Shown here: piece after piece, positions 46,094 through 63,481 of the stretch | Layout: each line of letters begins with the position of its first letter | How positions within the stretch are numbered: position 1 is the stretch's first letter | Assembly (NCBI GenBank): GCA_963691655.1 | Contig: OY829328.1 | Span: 12,292,704 to 12,356,703, forward strand | Direction: 5' to 3' | Source of the DNA: Toxonevra muliebris | Lineage: Eukaryota; Arthropoda; Insecta; Diptera; Pallopteridae | Length of the DNA stretch: 64,000 nt | Made by a program: the position numbers and the translations under genes | Notes under the pieces: generated by a model | What the model was told of the DNA's origin: nothing | The model's input: only the letters and a program-made list of their open reading frames with translations | The model's database searches: none

Positions 46094-48478
46094 ATTTTTG
46101 CTTAAAATTAGAAATATTTTACAAAAATAAATTTGTCAAAAACTTTGTAAACAACAAAATGTGCTCAACTGTCAAACTGAAATATTATTGCCAACATTAA
46201 ATTGTTATTTCGGCTTTGGGGTGTTGAATCATTTTCACCAAACATTTTCACCACAATTTAAGAACGTTACACTTAAACAGCGTTGCATTTCACTCAGCAA
46301 AAAAAAAAATTTAAAATTTGCATTATTTTTTTTGAGGTTACGAAAAAATTCAGATTATACAGAAACAATGAAGAACCGTAAAATCATATATTTTCTTGAA
46401 GTATGTACCCTATGCATTTTATTCTTCAATGTTTTATATATTACTTCGTATAACTACAAGTATTTTTATGTTACATTTGGATGTTTGACTTCAAAACAGC
46501 AAATATGGCTGAAACTTCATTTCAAATAGTCTGTTCTTTTTTTTTTTGTCATTTAGGCTACTCAAAACCCGTGTGAGAAAATTGGAATTAAAAGAAACGT
46601 AATGACTTTTTAAATTGGGAAAAATTGGCATGCCATTGTCATCTATCCAACCACTTTTCAATTTGTATTCGATTTTGCCCTATCCGGGCAAATCCTTATG
46701 AGAAACAAAATTTTATAAATCTGCTTAATTTTATTTAATTTTGTTCCTGCAAATACCATCTTCTTCCTGCGATACCATTTCCCGAATCAATGTATTGCTT
46801 TTGATGCAAAATTTCCTACTGATTTACGTTTCTCTTTTAAATTATATTGAAATAGTTCAGTTGAATCAAGCTTAATTAAGATTCAACAAGGCTGATATCA
46901 ATTTACCCTCTTTCAGCGGAGAAGTATTTGTGTGAGTCGAATATGTTTTGTTCACATTAATTACTCTATACAGTGCAAAGTTTGTTTTTATAAATATTTC
47001 CACTTAATTAATAACTTCTTCTCTTTGTTAACTTATTTATAACATCCAAAAAGCACACAAACATTTAAAACATTGCCAGCTGATGCCGAATAAAATAAAA
47101 TAAAATTAGTTTTTTTTTTTCATTTAAAATTTCGCTTTGAATAAAATTATCTGCTTACATAACTACCCTTATAAACTTTATTTAAAATGTTTTCCACTAA
47201 TTCTTTTCAGTTTTGAGTATGTATGATCGCAATTTATGTTTCACAAAAGAAATTGACATATCTCTGCAGGCATAAAGTAGTAATTAGTTATTTCCGTTTT
47301 CCTTTGTTCCTTCCATTTTTTTTTGCTTAAGATATGAAACATTATTTTTTAGTATTTAAGCATATTTTCAACTAAAATGTTATTTGAAAAATATTGTTAT
47401 TATCAGTATCTATTAAATAATTTTTATATCTACTTTATTGATTAAAATTTGATATGAGATCTCACCTAACATTTTTCAAATTGTGATTGTATGCGCTATT
47501 ATTTTTAATGTAATTGAAAAGTAAGTATTATTGTAAGTATTATGGTAACCAATTTACGAAACGTTAAATATTTGTAGTATTCCACATTAAAAAAAGGATA
47601 TTTTTTAACATTAATTAACAAACTATAAATTAATATCAATATGTTCGGAGATGTTACCATTAGTTTATTGGAAATATCCAAAGAAATGATAAATATTGTT
47701 ATTTTGGGTGTTTAAATTTTGCTTTCATACATTTTTTGGTCTTTTAAACTTTTGTTTAATTTATTTTTAGTCAATTAGTTTTTAGTATGGTATGGCATCG
47801 AGTAAAAAAAGTACTTCAATCGAATGAAAAGTATCAAGTATTAACTCGTATTTACTTGTATCGAATCATCTTTAGTTCTGCAGGATGTATCGGAGATTAT
47901 CGATGTAGGCCCACGTTGCTCATAACGAAAAAATCATCGATGTCTTTTATTTTTTCCAGATGCAGCCTCACATACGATCATAAATTTAATAGAAAATTAA
48001 TAATATTTTGGGCTGATAACATTCGCAAATGAGTCAGCACTGCTTCAAACAGCGTTGCATTTTGTAAATATATTCTATACTTAAAATATCTATTTCTTGG
48101 GTGTATAAGTAAATATTTTCTTTAACATACATTTATTTTAAAGTTTTCATTCAAACTTAATTAATAAATGTTAGATATTATCATTAATCTATTGAATATT
48201 CGTACAAAATTATGTGCTAGGAAAATTTCCCCTTGTTTCATTTCAGCAATTTCCCCTTTTTTCGTATATTTTGAGGATGGTAACACCATGCTGGGCTGTT
48301 TTACCGAACGTCGACGGTCGACGACACACGAAAAACTCATCAAAGTACATTTTGTGTTCTGCCTGCGTTACAAGCGAAAAGTGTTTTTTCCTCCGGTTTT
48401 TTAAGCGAATTTCTTAAATATAATTATTAAAACTTTTTATTTAATTAAGTGTAATAAATCTAAGCAAAGTAGTTGAAA
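46094..48478. other. Ak6-TER94 intergenic region, 5' regions of both genes
   Basis: The two genes are divergent, so promoters should lie at both ends. The TER94 5' untranslated region and core promoter probably lie within about 48250-48478, which is less AT-rich and contains GTCGACGGTCGAC. The 16-mer AAACAGCGTTGCATTT occurs at 46275-46290 and 48047-48062. A 122-codon open frame at 46161 is low-complexity and not credible as a gene. Confidence 0.5.
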
Positions 48479-53554
<5,076 letters not shown>

Positions 53555-55814
53555 ATTTTTAGTTTTTTAAATTAAACAATTATTTAACAAAAATATTTCG
53601 TCAAATTGAAGTATGCTTAAACACAAGATCAACAATAAATTATAATTTGAATAAAAACTATAAAAAGAGAATGAGAAAAATTAAAAACGAAATGAGCAAA
53701 ATGTAGTTGGTGGAGGCTTTTCAAACAAATTGTAGCTTGTGTTCTTTTTTTTTTTTTGTTTTTTTTTTTTTGTTTTGTAACTAGCTAAGCGTAGAAGATT
53801 CCAAATGTTATCACTACACATAATACATTCTTGCTCTCTCCTTCTCTTTCTCACTTGCATGAACGTAAAAATTAATTTGAGAGAGTTCGAACTGGACAAA
53901 TTTCCATCAAATTGATCCCAAATTATTAAAAATAAAAAAATTTAGTAATGTTAGCTTAGTAATTTTACCTCCTCCATCGTATGCATACATTCAATTTATA
54001 CACTAAATACATATAAATAAACATAAAATTCATATAAACTTTTATTAAAACAAATGAGAAATAAAGAAACTACGTTTTTAAGAGAAATAATAAATTTTAG
54101 AAATTATTTGTTCAGGCATTTTATTTGTTTAGTGTAAGAAAAGCAAATATGTAAGTAAATATATCAGTAGAATATTTTTTACTCACATTTACAATATTAC
54201 AGTGGACCATACTATGAATTACTACTCAAATGAATTTTCGTTTGGACTTTATTGTAGATCACCGTCGATATCTAATCTGAAATTGTAATTGGCAAATGAC
54301 CATAATATTTTGGAATCAGCATGAAATAATCAATCGACTGCTCTGCGGGTCTCAGTTCATTGCTGTTAGTGCATAGTGATATCGTGCGGTCTTCGGAGAA
54401 AGTTCCTGATTCATCTACATTATCTTTGGTAATTGGACTAGGGTTTGATGCATTCTCTCTAACTATATAAAGGTTGAGATGGTGACTGGCCAGAATATTT
54501 CGAGTAATTTGCAAAGACATTCATTGACGATAACTTGTAGCGCTTGTCGCTGAGATATTTCGCATCCGCACAAAAAAGTTGGATTGATATTAGAGTTGAT
54601 TAACCTTAATTTGAATATTTTTCTGACTTTGATTTAAATGCCAATCAAACAGTTTTGGTATTGCTGTCTTTGTTGTTTTTTTGTTGTTTATTTTTTGGGA
54701 CCTATTAACACTATTTGTCATCAGGGGGCCCCAAATCCTCCTGTTTTTAAGCTGAAATGTCTTGAAAAAAAGAACTAACCTAGAAAATTGGCTTCAGCGT
54801 ACTCGATACTCCGGTTGTCATATTTTGCGACACTGTAATTAATTCATTTGGAAACCTTTAAAGTATCATGATTGCTCTAAACCATACATGCGACTCATGG
54901 CGGAAAATTTTCTTTCACATCCTGCAGAGCTCACTGGCGAAACTATAGCTGTTTACACAAATTTGTATAATTTAGGGCTGTAGTCATTGTGAATTTCTTT
55001 TGTAAGAGTTTCCAAAAATACGAAAATTTAACGAAAATTACTTCTTTTTCCATAGATTTTAAAAATCTTTAAAAATAAATAAATCCTATATTTATCATTT
55101 CGTTGGATGTAACTTTCCTATACTATATTCTTCCCCTACCTAGCTACACCAATGGGCGACCAACTTAAGTATAATTCATTTTTTTGGCATTTTAATAACA
55201 AGAGTTTACTACTGTTTTTCGCGAATTGACACCATAAGCAGTTTTTAGTTGTCGCCCTCTTTTTGGGTAGGAGGGAGAGGAGTATATTGGCAACCACCAG
55301 GCTTTTAAATCCAACACGAGTCGACATCTTTTTGAACCTATATTCAAATCTGCACCAAGTTTTTTAGTTTTTCTTCAGGGGAGTTTTAGTTCAACCACAG
55401 TAAAATATTTTGGAAAGCGTTACAAAATTGATCTACCATTATTGTTTGAAGGATCACGAACATACATTTTCTTCTAGACGTAAAAAAAACGAATTACGAA
55501 GGCTGTTATGGTAGAGTGTAAACGAGATTCAGCTGTCAGAGATTCCCATTTTCTGTAAACACAATGGTAAAAATTGTGCCTGAAATAAAGAATAAGTATA
55601 ATATGTCTGAGCCAACCTTTTCGTCTCTACCATATACCCAAAGTAAGCCCCTCACACATTTCAGCGAAATGTAAATTAGAGCAAACGAGTTTTTCATCTC
55701 TGAGTTGTATACAACTCATATGAATCACTGCATACTTCAGCGAGAAATGTGTAAATGATTTTTTTGACGAGAGCAAACTCGTTGACACTGTGCAACAATT
55801 TTAGGGTCATAGAA
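53555..55814. other. TER94 3' region and intergenic DNA
   Basis: AATAAA occurs at 53634, a plausible TER94 poly(A) signal. The rest is AT-rich intergenic sequence with no gene recognised. A perfect palindrome GAGTTGTATACAACTC lies near 55701-55716. Confidence 0.45.
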
Positions 55815-56270
55815 TCTAACGGAGAAGCGACCAATACAGGCCAGTAGTACTGGTCCAGAGTAACAAACCCCTAAGAGGGTTTTAAAAAGTTAGCTCGCTT
55901 TTAAATGTTATAGCCTTTCAAAGTTGAGCTGTTTTAGTATATTTTTCAGTTCTATTTTCTGTTCATAATAAAAACAAAAATTTGAAAACCCAAACGTTAT
56001 TAAATTCTATACATTTTTTTATTAGTATTATTGCTTATTTTTTGCAAAAGTCATGTATTGGATTGTTTAAACTTCTTAATATGGAAAACTCTATAATGTT
56101 AAAATTGTTTTTATTCTTATTTCGCTGAAAAAAGTACTAAAAAATAAGCTGCAAAGGCAAACTTCGAATGCCCATAACTTTTAAAAGCAAGCTAACTTTT
56201 CAAAATCCTTTTAGGGTTTTGTTACTCTGGACCAGTACTATCGACCTGTGTTGACCGATTCTCCGTTAGA
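55815..56270. mobile_element. Hairpin element with about 100-bp inverted arms
   Basis: The left arm starts TCTAACGGAGAAGCGACCAA at 55815 and includes AGTACTGGTCCAGAGTAACA. The right arm, read in reverse from 56270, starts TCTAACGGAGAATCGGTCAA and includes AGTACTGGTCCAGAGTAACA. The arms pair over about 100 bases with scattered mismatches around an AT-rich centre of about 250 bases with no frame. This is the structure of a non-autonomous DNA element. Target duplication is not clear. Confidence 0.8.
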
Positions 56271-56411
56271 AAAATGTGTTGCACCATGTTATAAGTCTCG
56301 ACGAGTCCAACTACTTCGTTTACACGTATCTCTCGCACCATCATTACTTCATATCTCTGGCACTATGATTAATCAAATGCCCGGTATTGAATATGTGGCA
56401 AGTTTTTTATT

Positions 56412-57671
56412 TATTGGGAGTATGAATGTATAAACTTGTAATTGTGACTAACTTCATATCTATCATAAGCGCCATTTTTTTGACATTGATAGCTATTCTA
56501 TCTCGAAGAGCGCCAAAATTACTGTAAGAATTGATCTGTCAAATAATTTTCATAATTTTACAAAAGTGTTTTACTATAGCTGAAAATGTCGAATTTCGTG
56601 CCAACAAAACAACATTTGCGGGAAGTTTTAATTTGCTTCTTCCATTTAAAGAAAAACGCAACTGAAGCACATCGTTTACTCACTGAAGCTTATCCTGTCT
56701 GTGTTATAGACGTTAGAATATGTCAGGTGTGGTATGCCCGTTTCAAAAGTGGTGATTTTGATGTTGAAGACAGGAAACGTTCAAGCGGCCCGAAAAAGTT
56801 CGAAGATGAAGAATTGAAGGCATTACTCGAAGAAGATTCATGTCAAACGCAACAAGAACTTGCAGAATCTTTAGGAGTTGAACAAATAACCATTTCTAAA
56901 CGATTAAAAGCATTGGGAATGACTCAAAAGCAAGAAAATTGGTCGCAGTACGAATTGAAGACGACAGACGTCGAACGACGATTTTTCACATGTGAACTGC
57001 TGATTAAACGACAGAAAAGAAAGAGTTTTCTGCATCGTATTGTGACTGGCGATGAAAAATGGATACGTTACGATAACCCAAAGCGTAAAAAATCATGGGG
57101 ACCGCCCGGACATGCATCAACATCAACGGCAAAGCCGAACATCCATGGATCCAAGCTCATGCTGTGTATTTGGTGGGATATGAAAGGTGTCGTGTATTAT
57201 GAGCTGTTGAAACCGAATGAAACGATCACTGGCGACTACAATTGATGCGTTTGAGCCGAGCATTAAAGGATAAGAGGCCAGAATATGAGAATAGACACGA
57301 CCAAGTTATTCTTCAGCACGACAATGGAACGACAACAATCGAATGGAAACGCTGAAATGGGAAGTGCTACCCCACCCGCCGTGTTCTTCAGACATTGCTC
57401 CTTCTGATTACCACTTGTTCCGATCGATGACACATGGCCTGGCTGAACAGCACTTCCGTTCTTTCGCAGAAAACAAAAAAATGGGTCGATTCGTGGATAG
57501 CCTCAAAAGATGAGGAGTTCTTTCGACGCGGAATCCGTATGCTACCAGAAAGTTGGGAAAAGGTTGTGGCTAACGATGGACAATACTTTAAAGAATAAAT
57601 TTATAATCACTTTTTCACAATAAATGTCAAAATTACGAAAAAAATACGAGTTTATACATTCATACTCCTAA
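56412..57671 (+). mobile_element. mariner-family element, decayed
   Basis: Terminal repeats begin TTGGGAGTATGAATGTATAA at 56414 and, on the reverse strand, TTAGGAGTATGAATGTATAA from 57671. About 27 of 30 end positions match. A TA precedes the left end (56412-56413). The base pair outside the right end is TC, so the right target duplication is lost. Length about 1.26 kb, normal for mariner, but the transposase frame is broken. Confidence 0.93.
56586..57595 (+). pseudogene. mariner transposase (D,D34D type), frameshifted
   Basis: The first 219 codons are open: a helix-turn-helix domain ([16 protein letters not shown], then [20 protein letters not shown]), the linker motif WSQYELK, and the first catalytic block VTGDEKW. 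Next come [20 protein letters not shown] and [15 protein letters not shown], typical of mariner. The frame then shifts near 57240. The second block (ILQHDN) and the third (SDIAPSDYHLF) are found in other frames, with a small deletion after HDN and later stops. No active enzyme is expected. Closest to the mauritiana-type proteins by eye, not verified. Confidence 0.88.
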
Positions 57672-58670
57672 TCAGTTTTTTGTGAAGCTGCAAGGTTTCA
57701 AGCATTTTTGGGCGTCCCTATCATATCGTTGGTGATACCAGCATATGCCTGCGTTATTATTTGTACGTGAGCTGCCTCGATGGGGTGTCGCCGATCGACT
57801 ACCTGAACGACGTTCTATGGAACGGGAACGATTGTTGCTACTTTGTCCAAGCTTCACTTCGATTCGAGCAAGCATGCGCTCAACATTGGCTACACGGCTT
57901 TCCAACGAGCATGCGGAGCTAGTCGCAGCAATTTCAGCTGAAATTTTTTGTATTGTCTTATTTTCAGGAGAGACCGATTCTACTGAGTTAGTGCGAACGG
58001 AATCCACAATGGTATCCGCTATCGCAGCGAGTTTTTCGCTCGGCATTTGTGGCGAACTTTCAGTGACCCCAGCTATCACTGCTCGAGCTGCAACAGGCAA
58101 GCGTTGAATCCATAAGTCCTTAATTAACTGTTGATCGTTAGTTGCGCCAGTGCGTTGCAATTGTAGCAGTAAGTGGCTTGGTTTGTTGTCACCCAATTGT
58201 ATGCCGGAGGTTAGCTGTTCGAGACGAGCCATGGGTGAGGCAGAAAACTTGCTGATGATCACTTGTTTTAAAGTCTCATAGCGATCAGTAGAAGGAGGGT
58301 TGGTTATGATGTCGTATGCTTGCTCGTGAAGTTTATCATCCATATACATCACGGCTACGTTGTATTTAGTTTTGTCACGCGCATCTGGACCCATTCTACC
58401 GAATCCTTGGACTCGAAATGACGCCTCCAGACGCGAGAACCATGCTTCTATATTAGTTGTTGAGTAGCCGGTTAAGTGAGGAACGTGCATGCGCGATACA
58501 TAATTCGTAATTTCAGCTTGGCCTCCACCATCCACGGCGGTAGCACCGGGTTGTTGTAGTAAGTGCTGATGTTGTTGTTGTCGCGATTGCTGTTGCTGCG
58601 GGGTCGGCGGAGCTGTGTCTTCATTTTCTTTCATAATTGTATGTCGAATAGTAAAACGAAAAAGAAGCAA
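57672..58670 (-). CDS. Gag of a CsRn1-like Ty3/gypsy retrotransposon
   Basis: A reverse-strand frame of 332 codons; the likely start is the Met at about 58634 (MKENEDTAPP), since the track begins at TTG. It has a Gln-rich N terminus (PQQQQSRQQQ) and a capsid-like helical region with ISKFSASPMARLEQLTSG. A CWYHQRYDRDAQKC-LKPC zinc motif (C-x2-H-x9-C-x3-C) near the end is typical of CsRn1-clade Gag. Gag packages element RNA into particles. The frame stops right at the mariner end (TGA at 57672-57674), so the expected continuation into protease and pol is absent. The Gag itself is uninterrupted, suggesting a young copy. Confidence 0.8.
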   Translation of the reverse strand: MLLFRFTIRHTIMKENEDTAPPTPQQQQSRQQQHQHLLQQPGATAVDGGGQAEITNYVSRMHVPHLTGYSTTNIEAWFSRLEASFRVQGFGRMGPDARDKTKYNVAVMYMDDKLHEQAYDIITNPPSTDRYETLKQVIISKFSASPMARLEQLTSGIQLGDNKPSHLLLQLQRTGATNDQQLIKDLWIQRLPVAARAVIAGVTESSPQMPSEKLAAIADTIVDSVRTNSVESVSPENKTIQKISAEIAATSSACSLESRVANVERMLARIEVKLGQSSNNRSRSIERRSGSRSATPHRGSSRTNNNAGICWYHQRYDRDAQKCLKPCSFTKN

Positions 58671-58960
58671 AAAAAGTATTTCTCTTATTGCAGGTGAAAT
58701 TCAAACGAATTTTTATGTGAGTTGGTAAAATTTGTGAAAAGTCAATTCAAGGTTACACCGAATGTTCTCGATCGAAAAATTAGAAGTTTATACGCACAAA
58801 AAAAATGTGTTTGTAATGTACCGTTTGTTTCGCTTGAAAAAAATCCCGCAATTGTTTACGTTATTGCTGTTGGTTTTTTTTGTACCGAGTTGATTGCATG
58901 AGGCGGAGTTAGTTTTTACCGTTTTTTCTTTTTTATTTAATTTGTGCACTGTTGCATTTT

Positions 58961-58980
58961 TTAAACGACGGAGGTCACCA
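58961..58980 (-). other. Primer binding site matching tRNA-Trp
   Basis: On the minus strand TGGTGACCTCCGTCG begins at 58980, directly downstream of the presumed LTR and upstream of gag. TGGTGACC... is the tRNA-Trp type primer site known for CsRn1-clade elements, which supports the clade assignment of the Gag. Confidence 0.7.
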
Positions 58981-59390
58981 TTTTAGAATTTATTTTATTT
59001 ATCTCTTTATTTGATTCAATTCATTTTGTTTAAATTCTATTTTATCTTATACTTTAATATTTTGATGGTATTTATATTCTAAGTTTTTATGCAAGGTAGA
59101 GAGCGCGTGTGGTTGTATCAACGATCGACACGGAAGAGAGAAAGCTCAACTTTTTTACTTGTTCGAATGCAATCACCGCTGATCAGTGATCGCCAAACTG
59201 TTTTTATCGCTTTCAGCGAGTGTTGCCACAAGAGTATATTTCCGGTCATACTGTTGTTTCTAGATGGTTCCAAAAGCCTCTACAGTTTGCCGCTGCCAGA
59301 GTTCAGCGATAAAAACCAAATTTGCGAACAAATTGTATTTTAATATATTAGAAAAACTATAAACATCTGCTACTGTAAAAAATTACAGGT
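58981..59390 (-). repeat. Probable 5' LTR of the CsRn1-like element
   Basis: The segment upstream of the primer site on the minus strand contains a TATA-like GAATATAAATACC, a poly(A)-signal-like AAATAAAG before the end, and a palindromic TGTAATTTTTTACAG near the presumed start at about 59385. No second LTR exists in the window to compare with, so boundaries are approximate. Confidence 0.5.
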
Positions 59391-62300
59391 AAAAGGAAGG
59401 GGAAAATATTTTTTAGGATGATCAGTATTAAGCAAAAATTATAACTGGTGAAAAATAACAAAAGAAATGCCGTTTTCAATAAATAAAAAATATAATTTAA
59501 TTTTTTTTTTATTAGAATTATTACACTTTGAATGAACAATGATGCCAGAAGAATATCAAAAGTTCACTAGCAGATCAGACGATCGTTTCGGAACCAGCTA
59601 CGGTTCCTCATCAGTGATCTTTGTGAGAATTCCCTAATTTCAATAATCTATATAAGTGAAAATACTGTAAAGTAAATGAGAATTACAAAGACAGTTATTT
59701 TCACTGAATAGTATTATTGAAAGGAACTACCGTTCTATGTACTTTTTGCCATTCCTTTTTAATTATATTAAGTACTGAAAAATTTCCATCTTGTGACGCC
59801 CCTAAGAAACTGCTTAAACCGCTTGTATAGAAAATCCCGCTCTGACAACAAAAAATCCTTAAAAAGGGTGAAAACTCCTTATTACCTAATAAGTAAAGTA
59901 AAAAATAAAATGAAACATTTTTTTTATTTGTTTAAATTTTTATTAAATTTGTTCTCGTTACTCGTCAATGAACTGATTTTTTTCCATGATTTAATTTCCA
60001 TGAATTAATTTTTCACGTTTATTATAATTTTATTTTTTTTTTTTTGCATTCACGATTTTTTCGCTCATTTTTCTCGTTTTACATTAAGTAGTAATCATGT
60101 TTTTATTCTGTTTTTGTTTTTTCATTTGTATATGATTGATGACGGTGAATGCTAAGAATATTTGAAAATTTATCTTGGTTTTTTTCTTAATTGTTTTTTG
60201 TTAAATTTTTTTATTATACTCGATTTTATTTTGAATTAAATAAAAAACAAATATAAATTTGGCAAAAATAAAAACTGAAAATAAATGGCAAATAAAAGAA
60301 ACTTAAGTTTAAAAACAAAAAACTGAAAAAATTGCATTAATTTTTGTTTTTCTAGTTTTACATTTATTTTTGTGTTTTCATTATTTTATTGTTACACACT
60401 CGTAAAAACAGCAATTTACTATTATTTATTTTTTGCTTTTAAAGACTTAATTAATTTTTTCTTGCTTTGTTTTGTTTATAATAAACTTTTGCTTAAAATT
60501 AATATTTAAATATGATTTTATTTTCGCATTTTTTCACATTTATTTGCTTAAATTTTTAATTTCTGGTAGGTTTTTGCTTGCAGTGTCTACACTTCTCTTC
60601 AGTTTATTTCAACATAAATATGCTAAATTATTTTAGATTTTATTTTAATCTTTAACTTTATCTTTTCATTTTACACTTAAGTATTTTTTCTTTTTTTTTT
60701 TTGCATAATTACAACACAACAATAAAAAATACATTTACGTTTAATGTTTATTTATTTTGCGCATAATTAAATATGATTTTTGTTTAGTTTTAACAAGTTG
60801 AAGAATTTATTTTATTTTCTGTATTTCTTTTAACGTTCCGTTTTTTTTTTTTTTTGTTTTTTTTTATTATAAAATTATAATAATTTTTGTTGTTGTTGTT
60901 GCTACGGGCTTTTTGTGCAAATGTATTCGAATATGGCTGTGCTGTGTATTGCTCATGGGTCTGTGTGTGTATATGTATCTGCAAGTGTGTATTGTTTTAG
61001 GAAAATGTCCAGCACTTTCAATATATCATCATTATTATTATGCTTTCTGTCTTCTGCTTTGTTCTTATTATTAATAAAAATTTTGGTTTCAATTTTATTT
61101 CGGCTTTCATTTATTTTCTTGAATGTTACTTTTTGAATTTTTGAAAGTTTTGCTATTTTTAGCATAGGTTTTGTTTTTTCTCCTTATTTTTAAAGTCTTA
61201 CATCGAGACTAGACACCAATTATAAATAAATTACATACATTTTGCAGTAAAAATTACAAATTTTTTTTTCTTTGTTTTGTGCAAATTTTTTAATGCTACT
61301 TAATATTTCTGTTTTCTCATTTAGTTTATTGTTACACAAATTTTAAATTCAATTTTTGAAAAGTACTAAATTTGTATACGCTATAAAACTTTACTTTCAA
61401 AATTCTTATTTCATTTCATAAGTAGTATGATTTTTTGCTTGTTTTAGTATTAAATACACTTAGCATAAGTTCTAAAGAAAAAACAATTTACAAAACAGAA
61501 AACAAAAAAAAAGAAATAACTAAAATACAATAAAATATAATCTTTGTTTAGTTAAGATTAAGTTTAATAAGCTCATTTGCAACGAGGGGCATTTTATTTT
61601 TAAAAATGGAAGGTGAAAGTTTTTCTTAATCTTTCAAATGAACGAGAACAAACCAATTAAAAATCTCAAACCTTCTGGGCCCACTCTTTGTCATAGTTTT
61701 TTATATGTATTTTCTAAATCCAATATTGCTTTAATTTCTCAATAATACAATTACAAAATAAATTAAATACAATGAAAATTGCTCAAAGTTCATTAGTTTA
61801 GGTTAGGAAATCCATACAAAGTCATGTGCTGAAAATCGAAATCGAAGGAAATTTAAATCAACACCGAGCAATTCATTTGCTGCAATTTACAATTTCAATC
61901 CAAATAATGCTAAATTTCAGCACAATGACCTATCAGATATATATGATTGATTTTAAAATTAATCGGAGCAATCTCTTTTGCTTTTTCTATATTCGATTAT
62001 TTTCTATCGAAAAGCATCAAATAATCGCTCGTTTTTAATTGTTTACTTTTTTAATGTTTTGTTTTTTTCCCTCTTTCGATTGTGCAATACATATTTATGT
62101 ACTTATCTGTATGTATGTATGTGTGTTAATATAAACGACATTTATCTTATTCATAAATATATCTACTATAAGCTAACGCTATGCGTGTCATCTATGTATG
62201 CATGTTTGTGTGTATTTGTGTGATTTATGTATATCGATTGATTGTACGCGTACTAATGTTCCTTTTAATATTAATTTAGAAATCCTGTTTCTGTTTGTTT

Positions 62301-62476
62301 TTTCCCAAACGTTTGTAAATGTGAACAGAAGAATGCGATATGGAAAAGTAATGGAATAACCAGAGATGGCAAACTTTTTTGAATTTGCGAAACTAAAAAG
62401 AATCTATTTTTGGTACATCAGGAACTTATGCAACAGATTGGAAGAATAATTAAGTTACATATTTTTGAATATATAA
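59391..62476. other. Very AT-rich intergenic DNA, no gene seen
   Basis: About 3 kb dominated by T-rich and A-rich runs with simple repeats: GTT repeats near 60889, TATG-type runs near 62105-62220. Apart from the SINE tail at 59567-59660, no coding, RNA or transposon feature is recognised. Confidence 0.55.
59567..59660 (-). repeat. SINE family 2, tail fragment (copy 2)
   Basis: ATCAGACGATCGTTTCGGAA and GGTTCCTCATCAGTGATCTT match, with a few changes, ATCAGACGGCCGTTTCGGAA and the following block at 33118-33175. The tRNA-like head is not present here, so this is a tail-only copy. Confidence 0.65.
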
Positions 62477-63481
62477 CTCACAACTAGGGTTAGTTTTTTC
62501 CAAAAAATGCTTGTTTTCGTATATATCGCATATTTTAGACATTTTTAAAAGAAAAACGAATATTGAAAGCTTTTTTTTAAACGTCTTTAATATAATATGA
62601 ATTTTGTGAAATAAAAATGTTAAATTAAAGTAAATGGTATCAAGTTATATTTGTGGCATCTGTGTTGTATGCAATGCCAGCTTTTATTATTTTACTAATT
62701 ACAAAATTTCCCGTCCAAAAGTATTATTCAATTGTAGCACCGTCGCGGCTACAACGATTTAAAGATTTACATCGCGATGTACCATTGCCAACAGATTCGG
62801 TACCAACTCGATGGGGTACTTGATTAGATGCGGCAGTATATTATTGCAATAAATTCAATGCTATACGGTCAGTTGTCGCTACATTTGATGATTTAGAGGC
62901 TGAGTCAATTTGTTCATGTAAAGAATTGTTCGATAATACAGAGATCGTATTACAATTGGCATTTATTAAAATAAATTTGTGGATCATAGTATCCAATATA
63001 AAAAAAAACTAGAAACTCAAGGTTTAGAGTTAAATAAAGCCATTGTGTGTGTTGCAGAAGTTCGTAATGTGCTGGATGGATTGGACATGAAAGAATTTTT
63101 AGGGAGATTTACCAAAATTTTTCAACGTAATCCCGGTTACGAAACGCTAAAAGCTATTCACAAAACTATATATATTTCACATACTGATATTAGCAACAGC
63201 TACTTTAGAAAATTAGCACCGGTTGAGTTAGCAGCATTCAATTTCTGTTCAATGACATCTGGTGATGTAGAACGTTAATTTTCGTCATTTAAATCTATTT
63301 TGAGCGATAACCGTACAAGTTACCAATTTGAAAATTATGGAAAATTTGTAATTGTAAATTGCAATAGAAATTAAAAATAAAGAAAAATATCTTTTTACGC
63401 ATATTTTGCATAAAAATTTTTCTGTTTCGCTGCATATTTCACTAATTTTTTGTACTGGAAACAACTAACCCTGCTCATAAC
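62477..63481 (+). mobile_element. Internally deleted hAT-superfamily element
   Basis: The left end TAGGGTTAGTTTTTTCC at 62485 pairs with the right end, which reads CAGGGTTAGTTGTTTCC on the reverse strand from 63473. Flanking 8-mers CTCACAAC (62477-62484) and CTCATAAC (63474-63481) differ at one base, fitting the 8-bp duplication of hAT elements. At 989 bp it retains only the C-terminal part of the transposase. Confidence 0.85.
62700..63375 (+). pseudogene. hAT transposase C-terminal fragment
   Basis: The sense runs from RWGTXLDAAVYYCNKFNA near 62810, through QGLELNKAIVCVAEVRN, to SGDVER, a stop, then FSSFKSILSDNR and LENYGKFVIVNCN-type sequence. The last block is the hAT C-terminal dimerisation motif (usually S-x-x-VER-x-FS). 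At least two stops and a frameshift near 62980 interrupt it. It belongs with the widespread insect hAT proteins; the exact family is not assigned. Confidence 0.75.

Noticed and set aside
46161..46529. A 122-codon gene upstream of Ak6
   Set aside because: Low-complexity, Phe- and Asn-rich sequence from AT-rich DNA with no family resemblance.
59089..59343. An 84-codon gene
   Set aside because: It lies within the presumed LTR and is antisense to the retrotransposon; no domain seen.
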